A stretch of DNA of 64,000 nucleotides from Candidatus Heimdallarchaeota archaeon (GTDB lineage Archaea > Asgardarchaeota > Heimdallarchaeia > Heimdallarchaeales > Kariarchaeaceae), in the NCBI GenBank assembly GCA_026702845.1, contig JADCLS010000003.1:248001-312000 (forward strand), in the 5' to 3' direction. The notes under the pieces were generated by a model. It made no database searches, was not told where the DNA came from, and saw only the letters and a program-made list of their open reading frames with translations. Numbering within the stretch: the stretch's first letter is position 1; each line of letters opens with the position of its first letter. A program made the position numbers and the translations under genes. Positions 44,916-54,335 of the stretch are shown in pieces.

Positions 44916-47441
44916 ATGAGAAGGCAAAATATTGTTTTAATAGCCTGTTTGATGCTATTGCTGCCGATTACAGGTACTCAGACAGGGGGAGTAAAAATCG
45001 ATTTTGTAACCTACACCCCCTTCATATCCACATGGAATACGAATCTGGTTAGTGTGGGTTCCAGTGCGGCAAATCAAGTGACCCTGCCGCTGCGATCTGG
45101 TTATACTTATAGCTTTGATGTCAACTGGGGAGATGGAAGCACAGACACCATCACCAGCTATGATCAAGCTGAGGTAACCCATACCTATGCTGCAGAGGGT
45201 ATATACACCATCCAGCTAACTGGGGTAATTGGTGGCTGGCTTTTCAATAATGCTGGGGACAAACTGAAGATCATTGAGATTTCTCAGTGGGGAGACATTC
45301 AGTTTGGTACTGGTGGTAATTATTTCTCCGGTTGTGATAATCTAGTGCTCACGGCAACTGATTCTCCAGTTTTTAGTAATACTGATACTCTGTATGGCAT
45401 GTTTGAGAACTGCTTGAACCTTGGAGATCAGGGTGATCTCAGCTCATGGGATACTTCTGGTATCATTGACATGTCATCGATGTTTGCAGGTGCAGAGAGC
45501 TTTAACATGTCTATAGAGGCCTGGGATGTGTCTAATGTGGAGTACATGATTGATATGTTCAGAGAAGCTAGCAGTTACAATCAACCATTATCAACCTGGG
45601 ACACTACTAACCTTAAACGAACCTATAAGATGTTTGAGGGAGCTAGCTCCTTCAATCAACCAATCGGAACCTGGAATATGTCCCAGGTTTACGATACATC
45701 TCACATGTTTGAGGATGCCGTGATCTTTAACCAGGATATCAGCAACTGGGATGTCTCAAGTGTGAATAATATGGCTGTAATGTTTTCAGGAGCATTAGCT
45801 TTCAATCAGTCTCTTGTCTCCTGGGATGTATCTGCAGTGACTAGCATGAATTCCATGTTTGAAGATGCAGATTCCTTCAATCAACCCATTGGGAGTTGGA
45901 ATACATCAAGCGTGACCAACATGATGTATATGTTCAGGAGCAACGATGCATTTAATCAGGATCTCAACGGCTGGGATACCTCATCTGTCACCACCATGAT
46001 GGGTATGTTCTTCGAGGCAACTGCCTTCAATGGAGCCATGGATAGTTGGGATACCTCCTCAGTCATCACCATGGCCCATATGTTTGGCTCTGCCAGATCA
46101 TTCAATCAACCTATTGGGAGCTGGAATACTTCACAGGTAACAAGCATGACCAATATGTTCCTCAATGCGGTCTCTTTCAACCAATCAGTGGGAGATTGGG
46201 ATGTGGGTAAAGTTACCATTATGAACTACATGTTTGACAACGCCACAGACTTCAACCAGCCGCTTAACGACTGGGATGTATCAAGTGTGACCCAGATGGG
46301 CTCGATGTTCCACGATGCAGTTTCCTTTAACCAGGAGCTAAATGATTGGAATACCTCTCAAGTGACCACCATGTATGCCATGTTCCAAGATGCAATATTC
46401 TTTAATCAGGACCTGAGCGGCTGGAATACCTCAAAAGTGACCAATCTAAGTGTCATGTTCAAGGGTGCTCTTGCCTTTGATCAATCACTAGGGGCCTGGG
46501 ATATTGAATCAGTGACTTCAATCTCCAGCATGTTTGAGGATAATGATGATGATCCAGACTTGAGTGTGGATAATTACGATGCCACTCTTAATGGCTGGGC
46601 AGTTCAGGAAGTGAAAACAGGGCTTTCCTTTACTGCGGGAAACAGCAGGTACTCAACTGCAGGAGCAGCAGCCCGGGCGATCTTGATGGATGATTACAAC
46701 TGGGTGATCTATGATGATGGGTTCTATGAGGAAGATGCTCCCAGTATATCATCTCCAGCTGATATTGAACTGATTGAGGGTTATACTGCAATTATTGCGT
46801 GGGAAGTTAGCGATTTTCAACCAGGAACCTACAATATCACAGTGGATGGGGGGGTCATAGACAGTGGTGATTGGACAAATGGAACCATTTCTATCACCCA
46901 TGATAACGACACTATTAGCAGTTTCGAGTACATACTCACCGTATGGGATGAGCTGGGAAATATGGCTTCCGATACAGTGGTGGTAACAGTGGTATACGAG
47001 ACCACACCACCTGATATCAGTCATCCCGATGATTTTACCATCAACGTAGGTGGCACAATATTAATCGAATGGACCGTGGGAGACAAACATCCTGGCACCT
47101 ATAACATCTCCCTTCCCTGTGTAGGCGATACCATTCAGAGAGGAGATTGGACCAATGGCACCATTGATATCGCTCCTGTCTGCAACACAGCCGGTATATA
47201 CACCGTGGTGATCAATGTCTATGATTCCCGGGGCAATCATGCCTCAGATAGCGTCACCGTCACAGTTGAAGATCCATCGACCACTGAGACCAGTGATGAA
47301 CCAACAAGCAGCGAGACCACACTTGAGACTACCTTGGGCCCAACTGAGAGTGATCCGGTGGATAGCTTTGTTGGATTCAATTGGATGGCTATGCTCAGCT
47401 CAGTTGCAGTAATTACCATAATTCGAAGAAAAAACAAGTAA
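44916..47441 (+). CDS. BspA-type (DUF285) surface protein with C-terminal anchor
   Basis: 841 residues. A signal peptide is followed by a PKD-like domain (DVNWGDGSTDTITSYDQ, residues about 60-105). About 15 repeats of the DUF285/BspA type follow, each like WDVSSVTNM-x-x-MF-x-x-A-x-x-FNQ, over residues 165-550. Two Ig-like domains come next (residues about 610-790), then a Thr/Ser-rich stalk and a C-terminal membrane helix ending TIIRRKNK. DUF285 repeats occur in bacterial, mycoplasma and protist surface proteins and may mediate adhesion. A TATA-like region TTTAATATTTATA lies about 55 nt upstream. The related protein at 60930 also has the N-terminal PKD part. Confidence 0.85.
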   Translation: MRRQNIVLIACLMLLLPITGTQTGGVKIDFVTYTPFISTWNTNLVSVGSSAANQVTLPLRSGYTYSFDVNWGDGSTDTITSYDQAEVTHTYAAEGIYTIQLTGVIGGWLFNNAGDKLKIIEISQWGDIQFGTGGNYFSGCDNLVLTATDSPVFSNTDTLYGMFENCLNLGDQGDLSSWDTSGIIDMSSMFAGAESFNMSIEAWDVSNVEYMIDMFREASSYNQPLSTWDTTNLKRTYKMFEGASSFNQPIGTWNMSQVYDTSHMFEDAVIFNQDISNWDVSSVNNMAVMFSGALAFNQSLVSWDVSAVTSMNSMFEDADSFNQPIGSWNTSSVTNMMYMFRSNDAFNQDLNGWDTSSVTTMMGMFFEATAFNGAMDSWDTSSVITMAHMFGSARSFNQPIGSWNTSQVTSMTNMFLNAVSFNQSVGDWDVGKVTIMNYMFDNATDFNQPLNDWDVSSVTQMGSMFHDAVSFNQELNDWNTSQVTTMYAMFQDAIFFNQDLSGWNTSKVTNLSVMFKGALAFDQSLGAWDIESVTSISSMFEDNDDDPDLSVDNYDATLNGWAVQEVKTGLSFTAGNSRYSTAGAAARAILMDDYNWVIYDDGFYEEDAPSISSPADIELIEGYTAIIAWEVSDFQPGTYNITVDGGVIDSGDWTNGTISITHDNDTISSFEYILTVWDELGNMASDTVVVTVVYETTPPDISHPDDFTINVGGTILIEWTVGDKHPGTYNISLPCVGDTIQRGDWTNGTIDIAPVCNTAGIYTVVINVYDSRGNHASDSVTVTVEDPSTTETSDEPTSSETTLETTLGPTESDPVDSFVGFNWMAMLSSVAVITIIRRKNK

Positions 47442-47446
47442 TAAAA

Positions 47447-47845
47447 TCAATCAATTGAGGGAATAGTTGACAATATACTAAACATTATCACTGGTAGGGC
47501 ATGTAGAACAGCTCCTATTGTAAAACCTAGCATCATCAACAGGGATGCTCGACTGGTTTTGTAGTATATCGGCTGTATAATTGCCCGTATCAACCAGAAT
47601 ATGGAAAATGAGCTAAGGATGAACCATCCCATAGGAGTATCAAAACTATCAGCAAATGCGAGAATGAGTGTAGCCATGAAGGCAAATAATAGGATCAAGG
47701 CGATATTCATCACCTTCATCGTCTGTCGATTGATGAAATTCAGTGTTTTCAGCTGTTCTTCCCAGTGAAAAATCTTCCAGAAGGATAGATGAAACAAAAC
47801 TAGGAGGATATCAAAACTTGCTGCCAAAATGAGCCAGAGATGCAT
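47447..47845 (-). CDS. Small four-helix membrane protein
   Basis: 132 residues from ATG 47845 (MHLWLILAASFD), with four hydrophobic helices. The frame is open further upstream, but that part overlaps the gene on the opposite strand and has aberrant composition. Only 5 nt separate its stop from the BspA-type gene's stop. Unknown function. Confidence 0.5.
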   Translation of the reverse strand: MHLWLILAASFDILLVLFHLSFWKIFHWEEQLKTLNFINRQTMKVMNIALILLFAFMATLILAFADSFDTPMGWFILSSFSIFWLIRAIIQPIYYKTSRASLLMMLGFTIGAVLHALPVIMFSILSTIPSID

Positions 47846-47971
47846 GATGATGAGCTGAAACTGCAAACTGATATAATCTTCGGGTATTGGGGTGAAAAAG
47901 AATAAAAATTTTGGATAAAAACATGATATTCCCGGGGTAGATACAAAAATACGTGATGAACTGTGACGGTG

Positions 47972-48358
47972 ATGAGTGACTTGCCTGATGCACCTGACCG
48001 TAATCAGCGAAAGCTGGATAAGAGACGTGAGAAGATGGATCATAAGCTCCAACGTATGCAACGCAAAGCAGAACGATTGGAAAGAAAAGTGGAACACAAA
48101 CAAGAACGACGAGACCGCAAGATTAGACGCAAACAGGAGAGAAGGGAACGTAAGTTGTCTCGTCCTGACCGGCCTCATGGAGTGATAATTGGGGGTTCTC
48201 CCACAATCTTTCCTACAATAATGGGTGCATTTCGCAAGGTGGCTGAGAGTATGGGGTTGGTGGGACGTCTTGTGGGTAAATCAGGCAAACATGTGGGTGA
48301 TAGTTTTGGTCCCAAGGTAATTGATGGTTCTGATGATTCTGAATTATTGAATGAATGA
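47972..48358 (+). CDS. Highly basic coiled-coil protein
   Basis: About 128 residues. Residues 10-65 are a very basic heptad-like helix rich in Arg, Lys and Glu (KRREKMDHKLQRMQRKAERLERK and on). The C-terminal half is Gly-rich with mixed hydrophobics (GVIIGGSPTIFPTIMGAFRK). It may bind nucleic acid or membrane. ATG 47972 is used; a GTG lies three codons upstream. No family recognised. Confidence 0.45.
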   Translation: MSDLPDAPDRNQRKLDKRREKMDHKLQRMQRKAERLERKVEHKQERRDRKIRRKQERRERKLSRPDRPHGVIIGGSPTIFPTIMGAFRKVAESMGLVGRLVGKSGKHVGDSFGPKVIDGSDDSELLNE

Positions 48359-48366
48359 TAATAGGC

Positions 48367-50316
48367 TTAAGATTGCATTTTTCTACGTACTATCATGACG
48401 CATCCGAGGGTGAATGCAGCAAGTGGAAAACTAATTCCTGGTAATTCTGGCGCATTGGGCCCAGAAATTGTGTTATTTACCTCAATAGTCACTTCATTCG
48501 TCACAGTCACCGTGATCACCTCTCCAGGTGCTGTGGTGACGTAGGTTACAGTCTGCCCATCTAGTGTCTCTGTCACAGTTATCCACGCAATCTGGGTGGT
48601 GACATAGAAGGTTGGTTCGTCACTAGTATCCTGAGAAGTGGTATAACTGGTACTGGTTTCGTAGATTGTCGTTTGTGTAGTATCGTAGGTTGTTGTTGTG
48701 TCAGAACTAGTGTAGTAGCTAGTCGGCTGTGAGTTTGATTGCGTTGTAGACGTTGATGGATATATGGTGGAGGGTTGTGTTGTCTGGATGAGTTGCACTT
48801 TTATGGTGTAAAATCCAGAGGTCATACCTGCAGAATTCACACTTCTAATGCGAATATACTGATCATCCGAGGTATACTGGCCTACATAATACTGATTGTA
48901 AATTGTAACTTGACGATCGAGTATGCTGAAATCTGAATATACTGAACTTTCCAGCTCATAATGCTGAATATCATAATTAGAACCATTGACAATCCATGAA
49001 ATATTCATCTCATAATCGTAAACATTCTCGTAGTAGAGGATCAGATCCACAACAGCCACCTCTGAGGGATAGCTATAAATGTTGTAGATGGCATTCTCTA
49101 TGGGGCTGCTGAGCTGGACTGCTGTTTGATTGAGGTGATAAATTTTGCTGTATTCTGTCTGTTCACGTGGAAGTGTTAGCAGATGTTCTCCAGAAGTTTG
49201 AATTCGAAACATATTGTTGCCTATGTCATTATTCGGGGTAAATTTCACCAAAACATCAATCAACTCTGTACCTATAAATTCCCGGATGTCGTATATTTCT
49301 GCATTCTCACGGGGCATATCAAGCAAACTGATATTGGCTAGCACATTTGCTGATAGGTCTAGCTTCAACAGCTGCAATCTTGCCTCTGTGACTGTCTCTA
49401 TGTCCCACCCTGTGCTATACTTAATCGAGTAGCCGATGTATACCGATGTATTCTGAACCGTCATAAAAGTCACCTCCTCATTGTAGAGAGGAGGTTCAAA
49501 GATCTCATGACCAAATCGCTGAGCATAAACAATATTGCCAGATGGATCCAGTTTGGTGAGATACACTTTTCTTCCTCCAGAGGTTGGATGTTCATAGTAG
49601 CCAGAAACATAGATATTTCCAGCCATATCCACATGCAGGAATTCGGCCCGTTCCAGAGGATCCATCAAATCAGCAGTCGATGTTGCCCATAATTGTGTAT
49701 TTCCATTGAATTTATTCACAGTTACTTTGGTTGGGTTGTACATACCTGTTACAGTGGCATACCCTGCAATATAGTAGTTCTGGTTGTTATCAATGGCTAC
49801 ACTCTGCCAGGTAGGGGTATCAGTATTCTCGCCAGCAAATATTGTTGAGACATAATAGTAATTCAGGACCATGGTTACAGCGTTAACGACAAATACCGTG
49901 AAGCTATAACCTCCCTCCCACTTGGCAATGATCATATACTGACCATCTGGTGAGAAATTGGTGAATACATTGGATCCAGGTAAGTCCAATTCACCAGTGA
50001 ACATATAGGTGGAGCCAGTCTGAGAGCCTACTAATGAAAATTTCTTTAGTTCTGTTGTTGGTTCCATCATAGTACATTCTGGTGGATCCATACAACTCCA
50101 TGTAATAGCCGTGCTGAAGAAATCACCTGTAATGGGATTCTGTACCTTATCTAAACCAGGATAACTGGTTTTACTGATCTGATTATCTTTGTATTCCACA
50201 TCCTCGACATTCCACTGCAAGTTGCTATCTGGTACCAGCATGGATGTTCCCTGCTGGGTGAGTATAGAACCAATAACAAGTATGGCCATTCCAATGATTA
50301 GTGTTCTCCTTCTCAT
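48367..50316 (-). CDS. Secreted beta-propeller-like protein with mucin-type stalk and C-terminal anchor
   Basis: 649 residues. The signal peptide (residues 3-27) leads a beta-rich ectodomain with SBBP-like repeats (AIDNNQNYYIAGYA, HVDMAGNIYVSGYY). A long Thr/Ser/Tyr-rich stalk (residues about 515-600) resembles a glycosylation-rich linker. The C-terminus is ISFPLAAFTLGCVMIVRRK plus MQS, a membrane helix with basic tail shared with the other surface proteins here. The start ATG 50316 is preferred to a TTG one codon earlier. Confidence 0.75.
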   Translation of the reverse strand: MRRRTLIIGMAILVIGSILTQQGTSMLVPDSNLQWNVEDVEYKDNQISKTSYPGLDKVQNPITGDFFSTAITWSCMDPPECTMMEPTTELKKFSLVGSQTGSTYMFTGELDLPGSNVFTNFSPDGQYMIIAKWEGGYSFTVFVVNAVTMVLNYYYVSTIFAGENTDTPTWQSVAIDNNQNYYIAGYATVTGMYNPTKVTVNKFNGNTQLWATSTADLMDPLERAEFLHVDMAGNIYVSGYYEHPTSGGRKVYLTKLDPSGNIVYAQRFGHEIFEPPLYNEEVTFMTVQNTSVYIGYSIKYSTGWDIETVTEARLQLLKLDLSANVLANISLLDMPRENAEIYDIREFIGTELIDVLVKFTPNNDIGNNMFRIQTSGEHLLTLPREQTEYSKIYHLNQTAVQLSSPIENAIYNIYSYPSEVAVVDLILYYENVYDYEMNISWIVNGSNYDIQHYELESSVYSDFSILDRQVTIYNQYYVGQYTSDDQYIRIRSVNSAGMTSGFYTIKVQLIQTTQPSTIYPSTSTTQSNSQPTSYYTSSDTTTTYDTTQTTIYETSTSYTTSQDTSDEPTFYVTTQIAWITVTETLDGQTVTYVTTAPGEVITVTVTNEVTIEVNNTISGPNAPELPGISFPLAAFTLGCVMIVRRKMQS

Positions 50317-50460
50317 CAAAAAGCTTCAATAAATGTATGTATTAGAGATTTTTGGATATAATACAATATATTGAATACTAAAAAAAGTATAAAATATTGA
50401 AAATTAGTGGGTGTGAATGCGTTTCGGTATGGCGGAATGTTTTGTGGGGGTATGAGAATT

Positions 50461-51243
50461 TTATAGGTAGAAGTCACCATTATAGGCATCAATCATGAAG
50501 GCATCACCAGGAGTGGCTGCCTCAAACAAGTTGATGGTGTAGGTGGTGGCATCCTCCATGATGTACATTGGGGTGTAGAGAGCCTCCATCATGTAATAGG
50601 TGAAGATTCCCATGGCCATATCAGGTGTACCATCATAGGTGTAGGTGGTGGTCTGAGAGCCTATGGCAAGAACCCATCCAGGATTGCCAATAATTGCCAT
50701 CTGACCCTGATTGCACGCATCATCAAAGAAGAACACATGCTCGGTCTCAATCTGATCGGTGACTGCCTCAATCTCGTAGCTGGTAACTCCAGTTAGCTCC
50801 CAAGAGATCAGCATGGAGGTGTAAGCCCTCTTATCATAGTATCCATGACCAGAATAGGTGATGACAACACCGTCTCCGGGTTGTTCTACATCAGCTAACC
50901 ATTGTAGAGCGGCAAGAATATTTGCCTCGGTGGCCTGCTCATCAATTAATAGGTTTACAGTATATCCCTGTGCAGTCAGGTAGGCATTCCATGCCAATGC
51001 ATCATCATCTGCATAGGTGAGATCAGAGGAATCTCCGTCATAATCGGAAATACCAATAACCACAGCATAGCGATTACCAGTGATGGCCTCGCCACCCATG
51101 GGTATTTCTGGTGGTGGTGGTGGGGTTCTTCCTCCTCCTCCTCCTCCTGGTCGTGCATCATAGGCTCTGGTATCAGCAGATACAACAGAGAACATCGTCA
51201 ACAGCATCAAAGCTGCCAAGAATAGTGAAATTGCTTTCTTCAT
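50461..51243 (-). CDS. Secreted caspase-like (clan CD, C14) protease
   Basis: 260 residues. A signal peptide (about 1-23) is followed by a short Gly/Pro-rich linker (residues 32-46) and a caspase/metacaspase p20-like domain. The domain begins NRYAVVIGISDYDG; catalytic His is in ITYSGHGYY (H133), and Cys in FFFDDACNQG (C177), with the acidic DDAC pocket residues of the metacaspase group. Length after the linker fits a p20 domain plus a small p10-like end. Extracellular or periplasm-like location distinguishes it from typical cytosolic metacaspases. Intergenic sequence upstream contains a copy of a 20-nt repeat. Substrate unknown. Confidence 0.8.
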   Translation of the reverse strand: MKKAISLFLAALMLLTMFSVVSADTRAYDARPGGGGGGRTPPPPPEIPMGGEAITGNRYAVVIGISDYDGDSSDLTYADDDALAWNAYLTAQGYTVNLLIDEQATEANILAALQWLADVEQPGDGVVITYSGHGYYDKRAYTSMLISWELTGVTSYEIEAVTDQIETEHVFFFDDACNQGQMAIIGNPGWVLAIGSQTTTYTYDGTPDMAMGIFTYYMMEALYTPMYIMEDATTYTINLFEAATPGDAFMIDAYNGDFYL

Positions 51244-51523
51244 TAGGTATCACTTTGTCGGGTATACGATAGGGATCGTACGTATCACACACATTTTTTC
51301 GAATATTTAAAGATTTTCGAGAATTTGTGCATAACTTGGAATCAATTTTGTATTCGAGACGCGAAAATGGACTGATATCGCACAGAGCGAGTGATTGGTG
51401 GACTAATTTCGCAGTATGTTGATAGGGAATAGTAATGATCAATCTATCTGGGAGTTCATTGTCTGATTTTGCATTTTTCTAGTTTGACGGCAAAAATTGA
51501 GATCGCCGCTGAATATCTATGGA
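51244..51523 (-). other. Intergenic 280 nt between hybrid kinase and caspase-like gene
   Basis: Contains the second copy of the 20-nt repeat and GCGAAA/TTTCGC segments about 45 nt apart that could pair. Otherwise no gene is visible. The promoter of the caspase-like gene must lie near 51265-51310, where an AT-rich segment (AATATTTAAAGATTTT) is visible. Confidence 0.45.
51470..51489 (+). repeat. 20-nt intergenic repeat, copy 2
   Basis: TGCATTTTTCTAGTTTGACG, identical to 41964-41983. It lies between the 3' end of the kinase gene and the caspase-like promoter. Confidence 0.6.
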
Positions 51524-53227
51524 TTAATGGGTAATTTGATCTCTATACTCGGAATACTCGAGTAATAATCGTCTGACATCTTTGAATGAGTATGGTTTTC
51601 GCAAAATATTGCTGAAATGATACTGTTTGTAATCATTGAAAAAGAATTCTGAGGTGTATCCAGAGCTCAGCACCAGATATGGGTCATCAAATCGATCGGT
51701 GAGAATCTTGGCCATGCGTTCCCCACTGATGTCTCCAGGCAGGATCATATCAAGAATGAAGATATCCACCTGCTGTTCATTGATCAGCTTGAAGAATTGA
51801 TCACTATTGGTTGCTGAGATGATAGTAACCTGAAATGATGATAGTAGCCGACTGAGGATCTTGATGACATCGATATTATCATCATAGATTGCGATAGTTG
51901 CCGATAAATCAAAGGAAGAAGTCTCATCCTCACCTTCCTCTGCTTCTATCTCCACCTGTTGTGCAGGGAGTATGATAAAAAACTCAGTTCCATCGGGATT
52001 GGAGGTGAAATTAATGTAACCACCATGGGTTTCCACAATATTTTTCGATATGGCCAGTCCTATGCCTGATCCATCATCATTGGTGGAATAAAACATGTTG
52101 AAAATCTTATCACTGGTCTCTATAGGAATACCATTTCCCTGATCCAGCACTGATATGAGGATGTATTGTCCCTGCGGCAGAGCATAGGGATTTTTGGAAG
52201 GTAAGAGAATATTAGATGATCGTACAGTGATGACACCAGCATCATCCATTGCCTCATCCGCATTGAGTACCAGATTCTGGAGTACTTGGCTGATTTGTAC
52301 CCTATCTGCTTGAATGGGGGAGATATTCTCATCCAACTCAAATTCTACCAATGATGTACGTCCCTTCAGAGTAAATCTCACAGTGCTTCGAATCAGATCA
52401 TTGACATCTGTGATTATCTGAATCAGGGAAGTGGTTGGCCGTACCAGATTAAGGAGCTGAGATGCCAGGTTTCTAGCATTCTCCGCTGCAGAATACATAT
52501 CCTCGAGATTTTCTCTGGAATCCTCTGAAAGTTGCTCATCAAGCTCCATAAGGCTAATACTTCCAAGTATGGTGGTTAGTAGATTATTGAAATCATGCGC
52601 AATCCCACCTGCCAGGAGTTGGATAGATTTCAGCTGTGCCTGAGATATGAGAGATTCATGTGCCTCCAGCAGTTGAATATAGCGTTCCTGTTGCTTGTAC
52701 AGAGATCTCACATAGGTTTTCATGAATACTAATGCCACTATATAGGCGATCAGCAACATAGGAGCCAGTACCTGGACATTATTGTTCAATGCAGGAGTGT
52801 ATCCCTCCACAAAGGTTTGTTCAATGGTGAATACACCCAAATCGAGATAGATGAGAATCAATACGACTGATGTGTAGTATACTGCATGCACAAGCCTTGG
52901 GAATTCAAATATTGCAGCAGTGAACAAGGTAAAGGTAATGAGAATGAACAGGGTGGCAGATTGCTGTACAAATGAGCTGATGAAAATGACTAAGCTAAAG
53001 CTTATGACGATATTCAACTTTGCTAATTGATATTGTTCAAATCTGATAAGGAGAACATTGATAATGGCCAATGTTGTTGCAAGAACAATGAATAGCTCAT
53101 AATTGACCGTTGTATAAATCGATAGAAGAATGGATACAGCGGCAAAAATCAGCAGAATCAGTGTTGATACAAGTAACACGATATGCTGCATTCTGTCCAG
53201 TGGTGCAGTGATCGAGTCACTTTTCAT
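51524..53227 (-). CDS. Membrane hybrid histidine kinase with receiver domain
   Basis: 567 residues. Six hydrophobic helices (residues about 15-175) form the sensor part. The HisKA domain contains GGIAHDFNNLL with the phosphorylated His at 211. The HATPase domain (about 280-410) has the N box and glycine boxes (DQGNGIP, GSGIGLAISKNIVETHGG). An acidic linker leads to a receiver domain (about 445-560) with ILDMILPG as the phospho-Asp site and a later KPYS. HDFNN-type kinases are common in bacteria and rare in archaea, so this gene is probably of bacterial origin. The receiver could pass phosphate on or regulate the kinase. No separate response regulator is adjacent. Confidence 0.92.
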   Translation of the reverse strand: MKSDSITAPLDRMQHIVLLVSTLILLIFAAVSILLSIYTTVNYELFIVLATTLAIINVLLIRFEQYQLAKLNIVISFSLVIFISSFVQQSATLFILITFTLFTAAIFEFPRLVHAVYYTSVVLILIYLDLGVFTIEQTFVEGYTPALNNNVQVLAPMLLIAYIVALVFMKTYVRSLYKQQERYIQLLEAHESLISQAQLKSIQLLAGGIAHDFNNLLTTILGSISLMELDEQLSEDSRENLEDMYSAAENARNLASQLLNLVRPTTSLIQIITDVNDLIRSTVRFTLKGRTSLVEFELDENISPIQADRVQISQVLQNLVLNADEAMDDAGVITVRSSNILLPSKNPYALPQGQYILISVLDQGNGIPIETSDKIFNMFYSTNDDGSGIGLAISKNIVETHGGYINFTSNPDGTEFFIILPAQQVEIEAEEGEDETSSFDLSATIAIYDDNIDVIKILSRLLSSFQVTIISATNSDQFFKLINEQQVDIFILDMILPGDISGERMAKILTDRFDDPYLVLSSGYTSEFFFNDYKQYHFSNILRKPYSFKDVRRLLLEYSEYRDQITH

Positions 53228-53328
53228 AATTGGTACGATCTACGATGAAATTTTAAATGAATAGTCCGATAGCTCTGTTAATTAGTGATATTATGAAGAG
53301 TATTTACCATTGTTCCGAGTATTTACCG

Positions 53329-53523
53329 CTAATTTCTGAAATTTTTGATAATACGGGTAAGAATCAATCCTATTCCAAAAGAACCGATGATTGCTCCGAG
53401 TATTGGAACCTGCAACAGGGCAACAGAGACCGTACCTCCACAACAAGCCAATCCCACAGTGCTAAGCCCCAATAAATTACGTTTGCTGACCTGATCGATC
53501 TCTTCCTGTGTGATTTCAGACAT
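53329..53523 (-). CDS. Small two-helix membrane protein
   Basis: 64 residues from ATG 53523. An acidic N-terminus (MSEITQEEIDQVSK) is followed by two hydrophobic helices (with CCGG between or within) and a basic tail ARG-type (RIIKNFRN). Too short for functional assignment; it lies between the kinase and the PAS-type protein. Confidence 0.45.
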   Translation of the reverse strand: MSEITQEEIDQVSKRNLLGLSTVGLACCGGTVSVALLQVPILGAIIGSFGIGLILTRIIKNFRN

Positions 53524-53630
53524 TAATGGAATATACACCTTTGTGTATTAGTCTTTTTGCACCCATGAAAAATCTTTTCTCTACCAAAAAAACGTGGTTG
53601 TTAAATACTTAGATTATTTAGTTGTCACAC

Positions 53631-54335
53631 ATGTTAAGCCTCAATTCGAAGATTAAACTGCTGGATCGGATCAGTGATTATCGAAATGAATTGAGCACCC
53701 TGATTTTTAATGAACAATTTCCCACTCTTGGCTCCTCATCCAAATCAAAAACCAAACTTAAGTTGTTGGATGAGATCCTATTTCTCCGTAACCAGATCAA
53801 TCTGCTGACAGACCTGCATAAAGGTCTGGAACCCCGTTCTTTTGATCATTCATCATCTACCGTGGTGATCCTTGATCGCTCTGGAGTGGTGACCAGGATG
53901 AATCGATCTAATTCTGTTTCTCCAACATATATGATCGGCCGTCGCTTCATGGATCTGATGTTTAATGACTTGCAGGTGGAGATGATGCTCATCCTAAGTG
54001 AATTCATGAAACTGCCGACTAATTGTGCCTATCTGATTGGGATATCTCTCGAGCGCGATACTGAAACAGTACAACTGGAATTTATTATCTCTCCCGGCCC
54101 TGACGATGGATTGATCCTCTCCTGGAGGCGTATTGCACAGAATCTTATCAATACTCATGTAATCAAGGAATTTATCACCATCTGTGCCTACTGCAGGAAA
54201 GTGAAGGCAAGCAAGGATAACTGGGAATCGATCAAACAGCTACAAACAAGCCGTGTGAGGGTGACTCATGGGATGTGTCCGGATTGTTTCGAAGAGATGA
54301 TGTCGAAAATAGAGAATGAAGCCTTGAAACCTTGA
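53631..54335 (+). CDS. PAS-like sensor with C-terminal Zn/Cys domain, paralogue A
   Basis: 234 residues. The N-terminus LNSKIKLLDRISDYRNELS is repeated in weaker form at residues 45-65 (KTKLKLLDEILFLRNQINLL), giving two short coiled-coil units. A PAS-like domain follows (residues about 80-180). The C-terminal 45 residues carry CAYCRKVKASKDNW then HGMCPDCFEE, a Cys4 zinc domain frequently attached to bacterial histidine kinases. No kinase or DNA-binding domain is present, so it is probably a signalling adaptor. The stop directly abuts the stop of the vapC gene. Paralogue of the gene at 55543. Confidence 0.7.
   Translation: MLSLNSKIKLLDRISDYRNELSTLIFNEQFPTLGSSSKSKTKLKLLDEILFLRNQINLLTDLHKGLEPRSFDHSSSTVVILDRSGVVTRMNRSNSVSPTYMIGRRFMDLMFNDLQVEMMLILSEFMKLPTNCAYLIGISLERDTETVQLEFIISPGPDDGLILSWRRIAQNLINTHVIKEFITICAYCRKVKASKDNWESIKQLQTSRVRVTHGMCPDCFEEMMSKIENEALKP

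Noticed and set aside
47846..48178. Upstream extension of the four-helix membrane protein
   Set aside because: It overlaps the basic coiled-coil gene on the other strand and is Phe/Ser/His-rich in a way typical of an antisense shadow; ATG 47845 gives a clean membrane protein.
48372..48400. Apparent third partial copy of the 20-nt repeat (TGCATTTTTCTA then TGACG)
   Set aside because: It lies within the coding end of a surface protein, and the shared bases are explained by the RRKM codons; the middle differs.
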